Positions 19,367 to 27,327 of a stretch of DNA of 64,000 bases are shown piece by piece. The stretch's first letter is position 1. Each line of letters opens with the position of its first letter. The stretch covers positions 186,001-250,000 of the forward strand of contig NZ_MUNO01000037.1 in assembly GCF_002001015.1 (NCBI RefSeq), given 5' to 3'. The DNA is from Polaromonas sp. A23. Lineage in GTDB: Bacteria > Pseudomonadota > Gammaproteobacteria > Burkholderiales > Burkholderiaceae_C. The notes under the pieces were generated by a model, which saw only the letters and a list, made by a program, of their open reading frames with translations, ran no database searches and was not told the origin of the DNA. Position numbers and translations under genes: made by a program.

Positions 19367-20704
19367 ATGCTCTATCAAGTCTATGAGACCCAACGCTCCC
19401 TGATGGAGCCGTTTGTCGACTTTGCGCAAGCCGCCGCCAAGCTTTATAACAATCCCATGTCTCCGTTCAGCCAGAACCCGCTGGCACAGCGTGCAGCCGC
19501 CGGTTACAGCCTGATTTACCGGCTCGGCAAAGACTACGAAAAACCCGCTTTCGGCATCACCCGGGTCGACGTGAATGGCATCAACATCGCCATCCATGAA
19601 CGGGTCGAGCTGGACAAACCTTTTTGCGAGCTGCGCCGCTTCAAGCGTTTCACCGATGACCCGGCGACGCTGACCCAGCTCAAGGGCGAGCCGGCGGTGC
19701 TGATTGTGGCGCCGCTGTCGGGCCACTATGCCACCTTGCTGCGCGACACGGTACGCAGCATGCTCAAGGACCACAAGGTCTACATCACCGACTGGAAAAA
19801 CGCCCGCACGGTGCCGATGTCTGAAGGTTCGTTCAATCTGGACGACTACGTCAACTATGTACAGGAGTTCATCCGGCACCTGCAGGGCACTTACGGCAAC
19901 TGCCATGTCATCAGCGTGTGCCAGCCCACCGTGCCGGTGCTGGCTGCCGTGTCACTGATGGCCTCTCGCGGCGAGCTGACACCCCTGAGCATGACCATGA
20001 TGGGCGGCCCCATCGACGCTCGGAAGTCGCCGACGGCGGTCAACAACCTGGCCATGAACAAAAGCTTCGAATGGTTCGAGAACAACGTGATTTACCGCGT
20101 GCCCAGCAATTTCCCGGGTGCCGGCCGCCGTGTTTACCCCGGCTTTTTGCAGCACACCGGTTTTGTCGCGATGAACCCGGACCGCCATGCCAGCAGCCAC
20201 TACGATTATTTCAAGGACCTGCTCAAGGGCGATGACGCCAGCACCGAAGCGCACACCAAGTTCTACGACGAGTACAACGCCGTGCTGGATATGGACGCCG
20301 ACTACTACCTCGACACCATCAAAACCGTGTTCCAGGAGTTCAAGCTGGTCAACGGCACCTGGGACGTGCGCTCCGTGGACGGCAAGCTCGAACGGGTTCG
20401 CCCGCAGGACATCAAGACAACGGCGCACTTCACGGTTGAAGGCGAGCTGGACGACATCTCCGGCTCCGGCCAGACCGAAGCCGCCCACGCCCTTTGCCAC
20501 AACGTGCCCAAGGCGCGCCAGAAGCACCTGGAAGTCAAGGGCGCCGGCCATTACGGCATTTTCAGCGGCCGCCGCTGGCGTGATGTTGTGTATCCGCAGG
20601 TCAAGGCCTTCATTGCCGCGCACCATCCAGCCTCGCTGCGCGCGGCCGTTGCTGCGAGCAACACACCACTGGCCCCCAAAAAGAAGGCCGTAAGGCGCAA
20701 GTGA
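19367..20704 (+). CDS. phaZ: Intracellular polyhydroxybutyrate depolymerase
   Basis: Hydrolyses amorphous intracellular PHB granules to 3-hydroxybutyrate units. It has the full-length PhaZ1-type sequence of 445 aa: MLYQVYETQRSLMEPF at the start, VLIVAPLSGHYATLLRDTV, and a lipase-box-like VCQPT in which the nucleophile is a cysteine (about C185), as in the Ralstonia PhaZ1 group. GAGHYGIFSGRRWRD carries the likely catalytic His. The C-terminus is basic. The frame extends upstream to 19277, but AAAGG before the ATG at 19367 and the family N-terminus fix the start. The next gene overlaps it by four bases. Confidence 0.94.
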   Translation: MLYQVYETQRSLMEPFVDFAQAAAKLYNNPMSPFSQNPLAQRAAAGYSLIYRLGKDYEKPAFGITRVDVNGINIAIHERVELDKPFCELRRFKRFTDDPATLTQLKGEPAVLIVAPLSGHYATLLRDTVRSMLKDHKVYITDWKNARTVPMSEGSFNLDDYVNYVQEFIRHLQGTYGNCHVISVCQPTVPVLAAVSLMASRGELTPLSMTMMGGPIDARKSPTAVNNLAMNKSFEWFENNVIYRVPSNFPGAGRRVYPGFLQHTGFVAMNPDRHASSHYDYFKDLLKGDDASTEAHTKFYDEYNAVLDMDADYYLDTIKTVFQEFKLVNGTWDVRSVDGKLERVRPQDIKTTAHFTVEGELDDISGSGQTEAAHALCHNVPKARQKHLEVKGAGHYGIFSGRRWRDVVYPQVKAFIAAHHPASLRAAVAASNTPLAPKKKAVRRK

Positions 20705-21369
20705 ACGGGCTGGCCGCACGCATTCACGCTGCCCTGCCCCAGACTCAGTGCACGCGTTGCGGCTACCCTGACTGCGCTGCCTATGCGCAGGCCATCGCCG
20801 GGGGCGAGGCCGATATCAACCAATGCCCGCCCGGCGGCGCAGAAGGTGTAGAGCGCCTGGCCCTGATCACCGGCCAGCCGGCGGCGGCACTCAACCCAGA
20901 GAACGGCAGCGAAGGCCCGCGCCATCTGGCCGTCATCGACGAAAACTGGTGCATCGGTTGCACCCTGTGTCTGGATGCCTGCCCGGTGGATGCGATTGTG
21001 GGCAGCAACAAACTCATGCACACCGTGATCGAGCCTTATTGCACCGGCTGCGAGCTGTGCATTCCCGTGTGCCCGGTGGACTGCATCAGCCTCGAAAACG
21101 TCACAGCAGAGCGCACCGGCTGGAGGGCCTGGTCAGAGGCGGACGCTGCGCTGGCCCGCAATCGCTATGAATTTCATAGCACACGGCGCATGCGGGACAA
21201 GGGTGAAAACCAGAAAAGGCTTGAAGAAAAAGCCGAAGCCGCCCTGGCCGACCTGACGGGGCACTCTCAGCACACCGACCCCGTCATCCTGGACCAGAAA
21301 CGCGCTGTCATTGAAGCGGCCCTGGCGCGTGCGCGGGCCAAGCGCGACCCTGGAAACGGCGAAGCCTGA
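20701..21369 (+). CDS. RnfB-like ferredoxin with one FeS domain and two [4Fe-4S] motifs
   Basis: A 222-aa soluble electron carrier resembling the cytoplasmic part of RnfB. The N-terminal four-cysteine domain reads CTRCGYPDCAAYAQAI...NQCPPGG (C17, C20, C25, C42). Two bacterial ferredoxin motifs follow, CIGCTLCLDACPVD and CTGCELCIPVCPVD. RnfB's N-terminal membrane helix is missing, and no other rnf gene is present. The GTG start lies in a GTGA overlap with the phaZ stop, so the two are translationally coupled. A copy of the interspersed repeat falls at codons about 154-167, after the last ferredoxin motif. The electron partner is unknown; the KorCAB genes just across the CBS gene are candidates. 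Confidence 0.88.
   Translation: MNGLAARIHAALPQTQCTRCGYPDCAAYAQAIAGGEADINQCPPGGAEGVERLALITGQPAAALNPENGSEGPRHLAVIDENWCIGCTLCLDACPVDAIVGSNKLMHTVIEPYCTGCELCIPVCPVDCISLENVTAERTGWRAWSEADAALARNRYEFHSTRRMRDKGENQKRLEEKAEAALADLTGHSQHTDPVILDQKRAVIEAALARARAKRDPGNGEA
21164..21200 (+). repeat. Interspersed repeat copy inside the RnfB-like gene
   Basis: GCTATGAATTTCATAGC is a perfect palindromic core followed by ACACGGCGCATGCGGG, the same layout as the pccA copy (GCTACAAATTTCATAGC then TGCTCGCGCCCG). It is translated as RYEFHSTRRMR. Confidence 0.55.
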
Positions 21370-21380
21370 AGCCCGTTCCT

Positions 21381-21821
21381 TCAGCCCAGCGCGTCGTTCA
21401 CCGAGTCCCGAAACTCGGCCAGGCTCACGGCGCTGTCGATCTCGCGCGGCAAAGCGTCGCGAATCGAGAAAACACCCAGGATTTGCCCGGCTGAAGAAAC
21501 AATCGGCAAATGCCGGAACCCGCGCTCCAGCAAGATCAACACAGCGTCCGATACCGGCATCTCGGGCACCACGCACAGCGGGTTGTGCGTCATCACCTCG
21601 GTCACCGGCGTCTTTTCGGCATTCAGGGCCTTGGCCAGCACACGGGTCATCAAATCACGCTCGGTCAGAATTCCCAGCATCACCCCCGCGGTGTCGATGA
21701 TCAACACGCTGCCGCAGTTGGCCTTGGTCATGACACAGGCGGCCTCCCAGACGCTGGCCTGTGGCGAAAGGCTCACCACCCGCCTGTGCGGGATGGACTG
21801 GAATACATTCCGTTCAGCCAT
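21381..21821 (-). CDS. CBS-domain pair protein
   Basis: A 146-aa protein made of two CBS domains, which bind adenosyl ligands such as AMP, ATP or NAD and act as regulatory modules. The repeats are SPQASVWEAACVMTKANCGSVL..GVMLGILTERDLMTRV and ..PLCVVPEMPVSDAVLILLERGFRHLPIV..GQILGVFSIRDAL. It starts 12 bases after the korB stop with a strong AAGGAGG, so it is probably the last gene of the kor operon and might modulate it. No catalytic domain is attached. Confidence 0.9.
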   Translation of the reverse strand: MAERNVFQSIPHRRVVSLSPQASVWEAACVMTKANCGSVLIIDTAGVMLGILTERDLMTRVLAKALNAEKTPVTEVMTHNPLCVVPEMPVSDAVLILLERGFRHLPIVSSAGQILGVFSIRDALPREIDSAVSLAEFRDSVNDALG

Positions 21822-21833
21822 GACGGCCTCCTT

Positions 21834-22889
21834 CTAACGCAGTGCAGCGTTGAGCTTGTCCAGCAACTTTGCACCGGGGCTGAGTTGCCCGGCACCGAGT
21901 TTGTTCAGTGGCGTGTCACTGGTGTTGAGCGCCACATGCAGGTCTGTGGCCAGCGGATCAACGTACAGCAGGCCCGTCACCACCTCGCCGCGCGCCTGGT
22001 GGGCGTTCATGTAACTCAGCGCGGCAAAACGGTCGGTCGGGTCATAGTCTTCCTGCAACTTGCGAAAACGCAGCGGAGAGCCATCGTGCTGCAGCACCTC
22101 AATCACCTCGCCCGGCGCATAACTTGCCGTGATTTCCTCACGCGAACTGATGAAGTCAATGCGGCTGACCGCCTCGTTGTGCTCACGCACATAGTCGTAG
22201 CTTTTGGTGCTGCCGGCATGGTTGTTGAAGGCCACGCACGGGCTGACGATGTCAAGGAAAGCAGCACCCCCATGGCCGATGGCCCCCTTGATCAGCGGCA
22301 CCAGTTGCGCCTTATCGCCCGAGAACCCGCGTGCCACATAAGTAGCACCCAGTTGCAACGCCAAGGCCACCAGGTCGACCGGGCTGTCGCTGTTGACCAC
22401 GCCCTTCTTGCTTTTGGATCCCTGGTCTGCGGTGGCCGAAAACTGTCCCTTGGTCAGGCCGTAAACGCCGTTGTTTTCAACGATGTACACCATGTTGATG
22501 CCGCGCCGCATAGCGTGCGCGAATTGACCCAGACCGATGGAGGCCGAGTCGCCGTCGCCGGAGACGCCCAGGTAAAGCAGATCTCGATTAGCCAGGCTGG
22601 CGCCCGTCAATACCGAAGGCATACGTCCATGCACGGTGTTGAAGCCGTGCGACGCCCCGAGAAAATAATCCGGCGTCTTCGAGCTGCAACCTATGCCCGA
22701 AAGCTTGGCGACGCGGTGCGGTTCGATGTCGAGTTCCCAGCAGGCCTGAATGATCGCCGCAGAAATCGAGTCATGCCCGCAACCGGCGCACAAGGTGGAG
22801 ATCTTGCCTTCGTAGTCGCGCCGGGTGTAGCCGACCTTGTTGACGGTCAGGGATGGGTGATGCAGCCTGGGTTTGGCCAGATAAGTCAT
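21834..22889 (-). CDS. korB: 2-oxoacid (probably 2-oxoglutarate) oxidoreductase, beta subunit
   Basis: Thiamine-diphosphate-binding subunit, 351 aa. It has the typical STLCAGCGHDSISAAI start of the beta fold and the GIGCSSKTPDYFLGASHGFNTVHGRMPSVLTGASLAN region. GVSGDGDSASIGLGQFAHAMRRGINMVYIVENNGVYGLTKGQ is the ThDP/metal motif (GDG...NNG). It overlaps korA by four bases (ATGA), so the two are co-translated. Family members make or use 2-oxoglutarate/succinyl-CoA or pyruvate; the KorAB type is favoured by the fused architecture of its partner. Confidence 0.9.
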   Translation of the reverse strand: MTYLAKPRLHHPSLTVNKVGYTRRDYEGKISTLCAGCGHDSISAAIIQACWELDIEPHRVAKLSGIGCSSKTPDYFLGASHGFNTVHGRMPSVLTGASLANRDLLYLGVSGDGDSASIGLGQFAHAMRRGINMVYIVENNGVYGLTKGQFSATADQGSKSKKGVVNSDSPVDLVALALQLGATYVARGFSGDKAQLVPLIKGAIGHGGAAFLDIVSPCVAFNNHAGSTKSYDYVREHNEAVSRIDFISSREEITASYAPGEVIEVLQHDGSPLRFRKLQEDYDPTDRFAALSYMNAHQARGEVVTGLLYVDPLATDLHVALNTSDTPLNKLGAGQLSPGAKLLDKLNAALR

Positions 22890-24736
22890 GCCACGCGCTC
22901 CTTGCCTTTTTGTTGGGGTCTGCCCGCCTGAGCCTTCACATGCTCGGTGATGGCCTTGGTGATGAACCGTGCGGTGATCGGCGTGCCGTCGAAATGCAGC
23001 ACACGCACCAGGCGCGCCGGGTCAATATCGAGTTCATTGACCAGCAGGCAATGCATCTGCGCATCGCGGTTTTGTTCGACCACGAATACTTTGTCATGCA
23101 CGGCAATGAACTGCCTGACCGACTCCGGAAACGGAAAGGCACGAAGCCGCATCGCGTCCAGGTGAATGCCCTCCTCACCCAGCACATCCAGCGCCTCGTT
23201 CATCGCCGGGCTGGTGGAGCCGAAATAAATGACACCCAGCGAGGTTTTGCGTGCGGCAGAGCGCAGTACCGGTTGCGGCACCAGCGTCGCCGCCGTTTCA
23301 AACTTCTTCAGCAGGCGCTGCACGTTGTAGATGTAGTCCGGCCCGCGCTCCGAATACTGCGCGTAGGCATTGCGCGTGGTGCCGCGCGTGAAATAGCTGC
23401 CCTTGCTGGGGTGCGTACCCGGCAGGGTTCGCCAGGGAATACCGTCGCCGTCCACGTCCTTGTAGCGGCCAAAGTCCTTGCCCGCCTCCAGCTCCTCGGC
23501 GCTCATCACCTTGCCGCGGTCGTAACTTCGGCTGTCGTCCCACGCAAAGGGCTCGCACAGGCGCTGGTTCATGCCGATGTCCAGGTCGGTCATCAGGAAT
23601 ACCGGTGTTTGCAGCCGCTCCGCCAGGTCCAGCGCCGCCGCAGCATGCTCGAAGCACTCATGCGGATCTTCGGGCAACAGCAGCACGTGTTTGGTGTCCC
23701 CGTGCGACGCATAGGCGCAGGAAATAAGGTCGGCCTGCTGCGTGCGCGTCGGCATGCCGGTCGAGGGGCCGCCGCGCTGCACATTGATGATGGTGACTGG
23801 TATCTCCGCAAAGTAAGCCAGGCCGAGGAACTCGGTCATCAGCGACACGCCTGGGCCCGAAGTGGTCGTGAAGGCCCGCGCACCATTCCACCCTGCCCCG
23901 ACCACCATACCGATCGAGGCAATTTCATCTTCGGCCTGCACGATGGCGTAGTTGTTGCGGCCCGTCGCAGGGTCCACCCGGTATTTGGCGCAGTAAGACT
24001 GAAAGGCCTCGGCCACCGAAGAAGACGGCGTGATCGGGTACCAGGCCGCCACGGTGGCACCGCCATAGACGCAACCCAGCGCCGCCGCACTGTTGCCGTC
24101 GACAAAAATCTTGTTACCCACCTGGTTGCTGCGCTGCACGCGTATGCCCAGCGGTGCCTGCAGGTGCTCGCTGGCGAAATCACGCCCCAGATGCAGCGCC
24201 TGAACGTTCGACGCCAGCAGTTTTTCCTTGCCCTTGTATTGCTCGCCAAACAGCTTTTCCAGCACCTCTGGTTCAATTTCCAGAAGAACCGACAACGCAC
24301 CCACGTACACAATGTTCTTGAAGAGCTGGCGCTGGCGCGGATCGCTATAGACAGCGTTGCAGATTTCCGTCAGCGGCATGCCGATGACGTTAATATCTTC
24401 GCGAAATTTCTCCGGTGGCAAGGGGCGAGTGCTGTCGTAAAACAAATACCCGCCCGGCTCCAGCTCGGCCACATCGGCATCCCAGGTCTGCGGGTTCATG
24501 GCCACCATCATGTCGATGCCGCCACGCCGGCCCTGGTAGCCCTTGTCGCTCACCCGCGCTTCGTACCAGGTCGGCAGGCCCTGGATGTTGCTGGGGAAAA
24601 TATTGCGCGGGCTGACCGGCACGCCCATGCGCAAGATGGCCTTGGCAAACAACTCGTTGGCAGAGGCCGAACCCGAGCCATTGACGTTGGCAAACTTGAT
24701 CACAAAATCGTTGACGGCTTCAATCCTGTTTTTCAT
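22886..24736 (-). CDS. korA: 2-oxoacid oxidoreductase, fused gamma-alpha subunit
   Basis: A 616-aa subunit in which the gamma domain (about 1-190, NGSGSASANELFAKAI ... GVPVSPRNIFPSNIQGLPTWYEARVS) precedes the alpha pyrimidine-binding domain (AAWYPITPSSSVAEAF, EDEIASIGMVVGAGWNGARAFTTTSGPG, GMPTRTQQADL). The C-terminal transketolase-like end has VFVVEQNRDAQM. The frame runs on to 25027, but that part overlaps the upstream gene and reads as its out-of-frame sequence. The ATG at 24736 overlaps the stop of the upstream gene by four bases. The gamma-alpha fusion is typical of bacterial KorA. Confidence 0.9.
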   Translation of the reverse strand: MKNRIEAVNDFVIKFANVNGSGSASANELFAKAILRMGVPVSPRNIFPSNIQGLPTWYEARVSDKGYQGRRGGIDMMVAMNPQTWDADVAELEPGGYLFYDSTRPLPPEKFREDINVIGMPLTEICNAVYSDPRQRQLFKNIVYVGALSVLLEIEPEVLEKLFGEQYKGKEKLLASNVQALHLGRDFASEHLQAPLGIRVQRSNQVGNKIFVDGNSAAALGCVYGGATVAAWYPITPSSSVAEAFQSYCAKYRVDPATGRNNYAIVQAEDEIASIGMVVGAGWNGARAFTTTSGPGVSLMTEFLGLAYFAEIPVTIINVQRGGPSTGMPTRTQQADLISCAYASHGDTKHVLLLPEDPHECFEHAAAALDLAERLQTPVFLMTDLDIGMNQRLCEPFAWDDSRSYDRGKVMSAEELEAGKDFGRYKDVDGDGIPWRTLPGTHPSKGSYFTRGTTRNAYAQYSERGPDYIYNVQRLLKKFETAATLVPQPVLRSAARKTSLGVIYFGSTSPAMNEALDVLGEEGIHLDAMRLRAFPFPESVRQFIAVHDKVFVVEQNRDAQMHCLLVNELDIDPARLVRVLHFDGTPITARFITKAITEHVKAQAGRPQQKGKERVA

Positions 24737-26601
24737 GCTGGCACCCCTCCTGCGCGGGCGGCAGTTTTGCTGCCATCTCTGCACGACGGCCCGGCCTGCG
24801 TGGTCTGCAGCAGAAACTTCTGCATGTCCCAGGCACCGGTGGGGCAACGCTCGGCGCACAGGCCGCAGTGCAGGCAGACGTCTTCGTCCTTCACCATCAC
24901 CCTGCCAGTCTTGAGCTCGTCTGACACGTAAAGATCCTGTGTCAGGTTCAGCGCAGGCGCTTTCAGGTGCGCACGCAAACCGGCCTCGTCCTCGTTGGCG
25001 GTGAAGCTGATGCAGTCCATCGGGCAAATGTCGACACAGGCATCACATTCGATGCACGCCGGCGCAGCAAACACGGTCTGCACATCGCAGTTCAGGCAGC
25101 GCCCGGCCTCCTTGAAGGCAGTTGCCGCGTCAAAACCCAGCTCCACCTCAACACGGATGCTGGCCAGCGCAATTTCCGCCTTGGCCCAGGGCACCTTGAA
25201 GCGGGGATCATTGGACGTGTCATTGTCGTAGCTCCACTCGTGAATGCCCATCTTGGTGGACATCAGATTGGTCATCGGGTCGGGCCGCCGCGCGATGTCT
25301 TCGCCGCTGAGCAGGCGGTCGATCGACACCGCCGCCTCATGCCCATGCGCCACTGCCGTGATGATGTTTTTTGGGCCAAAAGCCGAATCGCCACCAAAAA
25401 ACACATTCGGCACGCTGGACTGGAAAGTTTCCTTGCCCAGCACCGGCAGGCCCCACTCGTCAAAAGCAATGCCGCAGTCCCGCTCTATCCAGGGAAAGGC
25501 ATTCTCCTGGCCCACCGCAATCAGCACGGCATCGCACTCGACCAGTACGTCAGGCTCCCCCGTCGGCACCAGGCTGCGCTTTCCCTTGTTGTCATAAACG
25601 GCCTTGACCACTTCAAAGCGCATGCCGGTCAGCTTGCCCTGGCTGTGCTCAAAAGACTTGGGCACGTGAAAATTGATGATCGGAATGCCTTCATGCTGGG
25701 CGTCTTCCTTCTCCCAGGGCGAGGCTTTCATTTCCTCGAAACCGCTGCGCACAATCACTTTCACGTCGGTGCCGCCCAGGCGCCTGGCGGAACGGCAGCA
25801 ATCCATGGCGGTGTTGCCGCCACCCAGAACGATCACGCGTTTGCCGATGCTGGTGATGTGGCCAAAAGACACAGAGGCGAGCCAGTCAATGCCGATATGA
25901 ATGTTCTCCTTGATGTCGCTGCGGCCCGGCAGGTTCAGGTCGCGCCCGCGCGGCGCGCCGCAGCCGACAAACACCGCGTCGTACCCTTCAGCCAGCAGGC
26001 CTTTCATTGACTCGATCCGCTGGCCACTTCTGAAAGCAACGCCCAGATCGAGGATGTAGCCGGTTTCTTCATCAATCACCGACTCGGGCAAGCGAAAGCG
26101 CGGGATCTGGGTGCGGATGAAACCACCGGCCTTGGCCTCGCCGTCAAATACCGTGACTTCATAACCCAGCGGCGCAAGGTCACGCGCCACCGTCAGCGAA
26201 GCCGGCCCCGCACCTATGCAGGCAATCCGCTTACCGTTTTTCGGTGAGATTTTCGGCATGCGCTGGCGGACGTCGTCTTTCATGTCCGCTGCCACGCGCT
26301 TGAGCCGGCATATCGCTACGGGTTCAGGCTGTTCGCCATTGTTTTCCTCGACGCGACTGCGGCGGCATGCCGGCTCGCAGGGTCGGTCACAGGTACGCCC
26401 AAGAATGCCGGGAAAGACATTCGACACCCAGTTGACCATATAGGCATCGCTGTAGCGACCCTGGCCTATCAGGCGTATGTATTCCGGAACGGGGGTATGG
26501 GCCGGACAAGCCCATTGGCAATCGACGACCTTGTGGAAGTAAGACGGATTGGCTACGTTGGTTGGCTGCACGTACTGGCTCCTTGCCCCCTTCGGCACCA
26601 A
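24733..26601 (-). CDS. NAD(P)H-linked flavin/Fe-S oxidoreductase (GltD-like), probable third subunit KorC
   Basis: A 622-aa protein. The N-terminal Fe-S domain has CQWACPAHTPVPEY and GRTCDRPCEPACRRSRVEE. The glutamate-synthase-small-subunit-like core has an FAD site CIGAGPASLTVARDL and an NAD(P) site VIVLGGGNTAMDC. A C-terminal double ferredoxin has CIECDACVDICPMD and CLHCGLCAERCPTG. Coupled by a 4-base overlap to korA, it probably passes electrons from the oxidoreductase to NADP+. This is the arrangement known from the 2-oxoglutarate:NADP+ oxidoreductase of Azoarcus evansii. The start is a TTG at 26601 (MVPKGARSQYVQP) without a clear ribosome-binding site; the true start is uncertain by a few codons. 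Confidence 0.82.
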   Translation of the reverse strand: MVPKGARSQYVQPTNVANPSYFHKVVDCQWACPAHTPVPEYIRLIGQGRYSDAYMVNWVSNVFPGILGRTCDRPCEPACRRSRVEENNGEQPEPVAICRLKRVAADMKDDVRQRMPKISPKNGKRIACIGAGPASLTVARDLAPLGYEVTVFDGEAKAGGFIRTQIPRFRLPESVIDEETGYILDLGVAFRSGQRIESMKGLLAEGYDAVFVGCGAPRGRDLNLPGRSDIKENIHIGIDWLASVSFGHITSIGKRVIVLGGGNTAMDCCRSARRLGGTDVKVIVRSGFEEMKASPWEKEDAQHEGIPIINFHVPKSFEHSQGKLTGMRFEVVKAVYDNKGKRSLVPTGEPDVLVECDAVLIAVGQENAFPWIERDCGIAFDEWGLPVLGKETFQSSVPNVFFGGDSAFGPKNIITAVAHGHEAAVSIDRLLSGEDIARRPDPMTNLMSTKMGIHEWSYDNDTSNDPRFKVPWAKAEIALASIRVEVELGFDAATAFKEAGRCLNCDVQTVFAAPACIECDACVDICPMDCISFTANEDEAGLRAHLKAPALNLTQDLYVSDELKTGRVMVKDEDVCLHCGLCAERCPTGAWDMQKFLLQTTQAGPSCRDGSKTAARAGGVPA

Positions 26602-26684
26602 GACAGGGTCAGGAGGTCAGACCAGTTTACGCCCCGCCTGCCACAGGGCGCTCTCGGGTGAATCCCTCAGTCGTGGGCGGGCAG

Positions 26685-27167
26685 TCAGTCAGCCGCAGCC
26701 TGCAGCCGGCCAAAAGCCGCCACAACCTCGGGCGGCGCCTGAACCAGCTCAATCAGCACGCCCTCGCCAGAAATGGGAAATTCTTCGTTGGCTTTGGGGT
26801 GCAGAAAACAGATGTCAAAACCCGCGGCACCCTGGCGAATGCCGCCCGGCGCAAAGCGTACCCCCTGTGCCGTCAACCAGGTCACTGCCTTGGGCAGGTC
26901 GTCAATCCACAGGCCGACGTGGTTGAGCGGCGTGGTGTGCACCGCCGGTTTTTTGTCCGGGTCCAGCGGCTGCATCAGGTCAACTTCGACCTTGAAGGGC
27001 CCGCTGCCAATGGCGCAAATGTCTTCATCGACGTTTTCGCGTTCGCTTACGAAGTTGCCGGTGACCTCCAGGCCCAGCATGTCAACCCAGAGTTTGCCCA
27101 ACCGCTGTTTGTCGGTACCGCCAATGGCAATTTGCTGGATGCCCAAGACCTTAAACGGACGCGTCAT
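26685..27167 (-). CDS. VOC-family protein, probable methylmalonyl-CoA epimerase
   Basis: Small metal-dependent enzyme of the vicinal-oxygen-chelate fold, 160 aa from an ATG at 27167 that follows GAGGA by 8 bases. The two beta-alpha-beta-beta-beta halves are visible: [28 protein letters not shown] and [26 protein letters not shown]. Late motifs are [12 protein letters not shown] and [10 protein letters not shown], as in methylmalonyl-CoA epimerase. The epimerase would convert (S)- to (R)-methylmalonyl-CoA between the carboxylase and the mutase encoded upstream on the same strand. The fold alone would also allow other VOC activities, so the call rests on motif plus context. Confidence 0.78.
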   Translation of the reverse strand: MTRPFKVLGIQQIAIGGTDKQRLGKLWVDMLGLEVTGNFVSERENVDEDICAIGSGPFKVEVDLMQPLDPDKKPAVHTTPLNHVGLWIDDLPKAVTWLTAQGVRFAPGGIRQGAAGFDICFLHPKANEEFPISGEGVLIELVQAPPEVVAAFGRLQAAAD

Positions 27168-27246
27168 TTCATTTTCCTCAACGAACAATCAATCGCCTCG
27201 GCGCTGCCGACAAGTGCGGAGGTCTGCTCCGGACCAGCCGGGGCCG

Positions 27247-27327
27247 CCGAACCGGCTTCGCCGGGCCGCAGGCGCAGCGGTCCCTTCGGGGGGCAGGAAG
27301 CTACGCGAAGCGAGCGACCGTGGGGGT
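27247..27327 (-). repeat. GC-rich 3'-end element directly after the pccA stop codon
   Basis: Coding-strand DNA after the TGA reads ACCCCCACGGTCGCTCGCTTCG and goes on through CTGCCCCCCGAAGGGACC to a GCCCGGCGAAGCCGG hairpin. The beginning matches the element after fdx (6676-6746). It separates pccA from the epimerase gene and may be a terminator or an RNA-stability element. Confidence 0.6.

Noticed and set aside
22853..24931. 692-codon plus-strand frame opposite korA/korC
   Set aside because: It has His/Arg/Val-rich composition typical of an antisense shadow, with two well-conserved genes on the other strand.
24737..25027. Longer KorA N-terminus
   Set aside because: The extension is Arg/Ala-rich out-of-frame sequence of the upstream gene; the ATG at 24736 overlaps the upstream stop as usual in operons.
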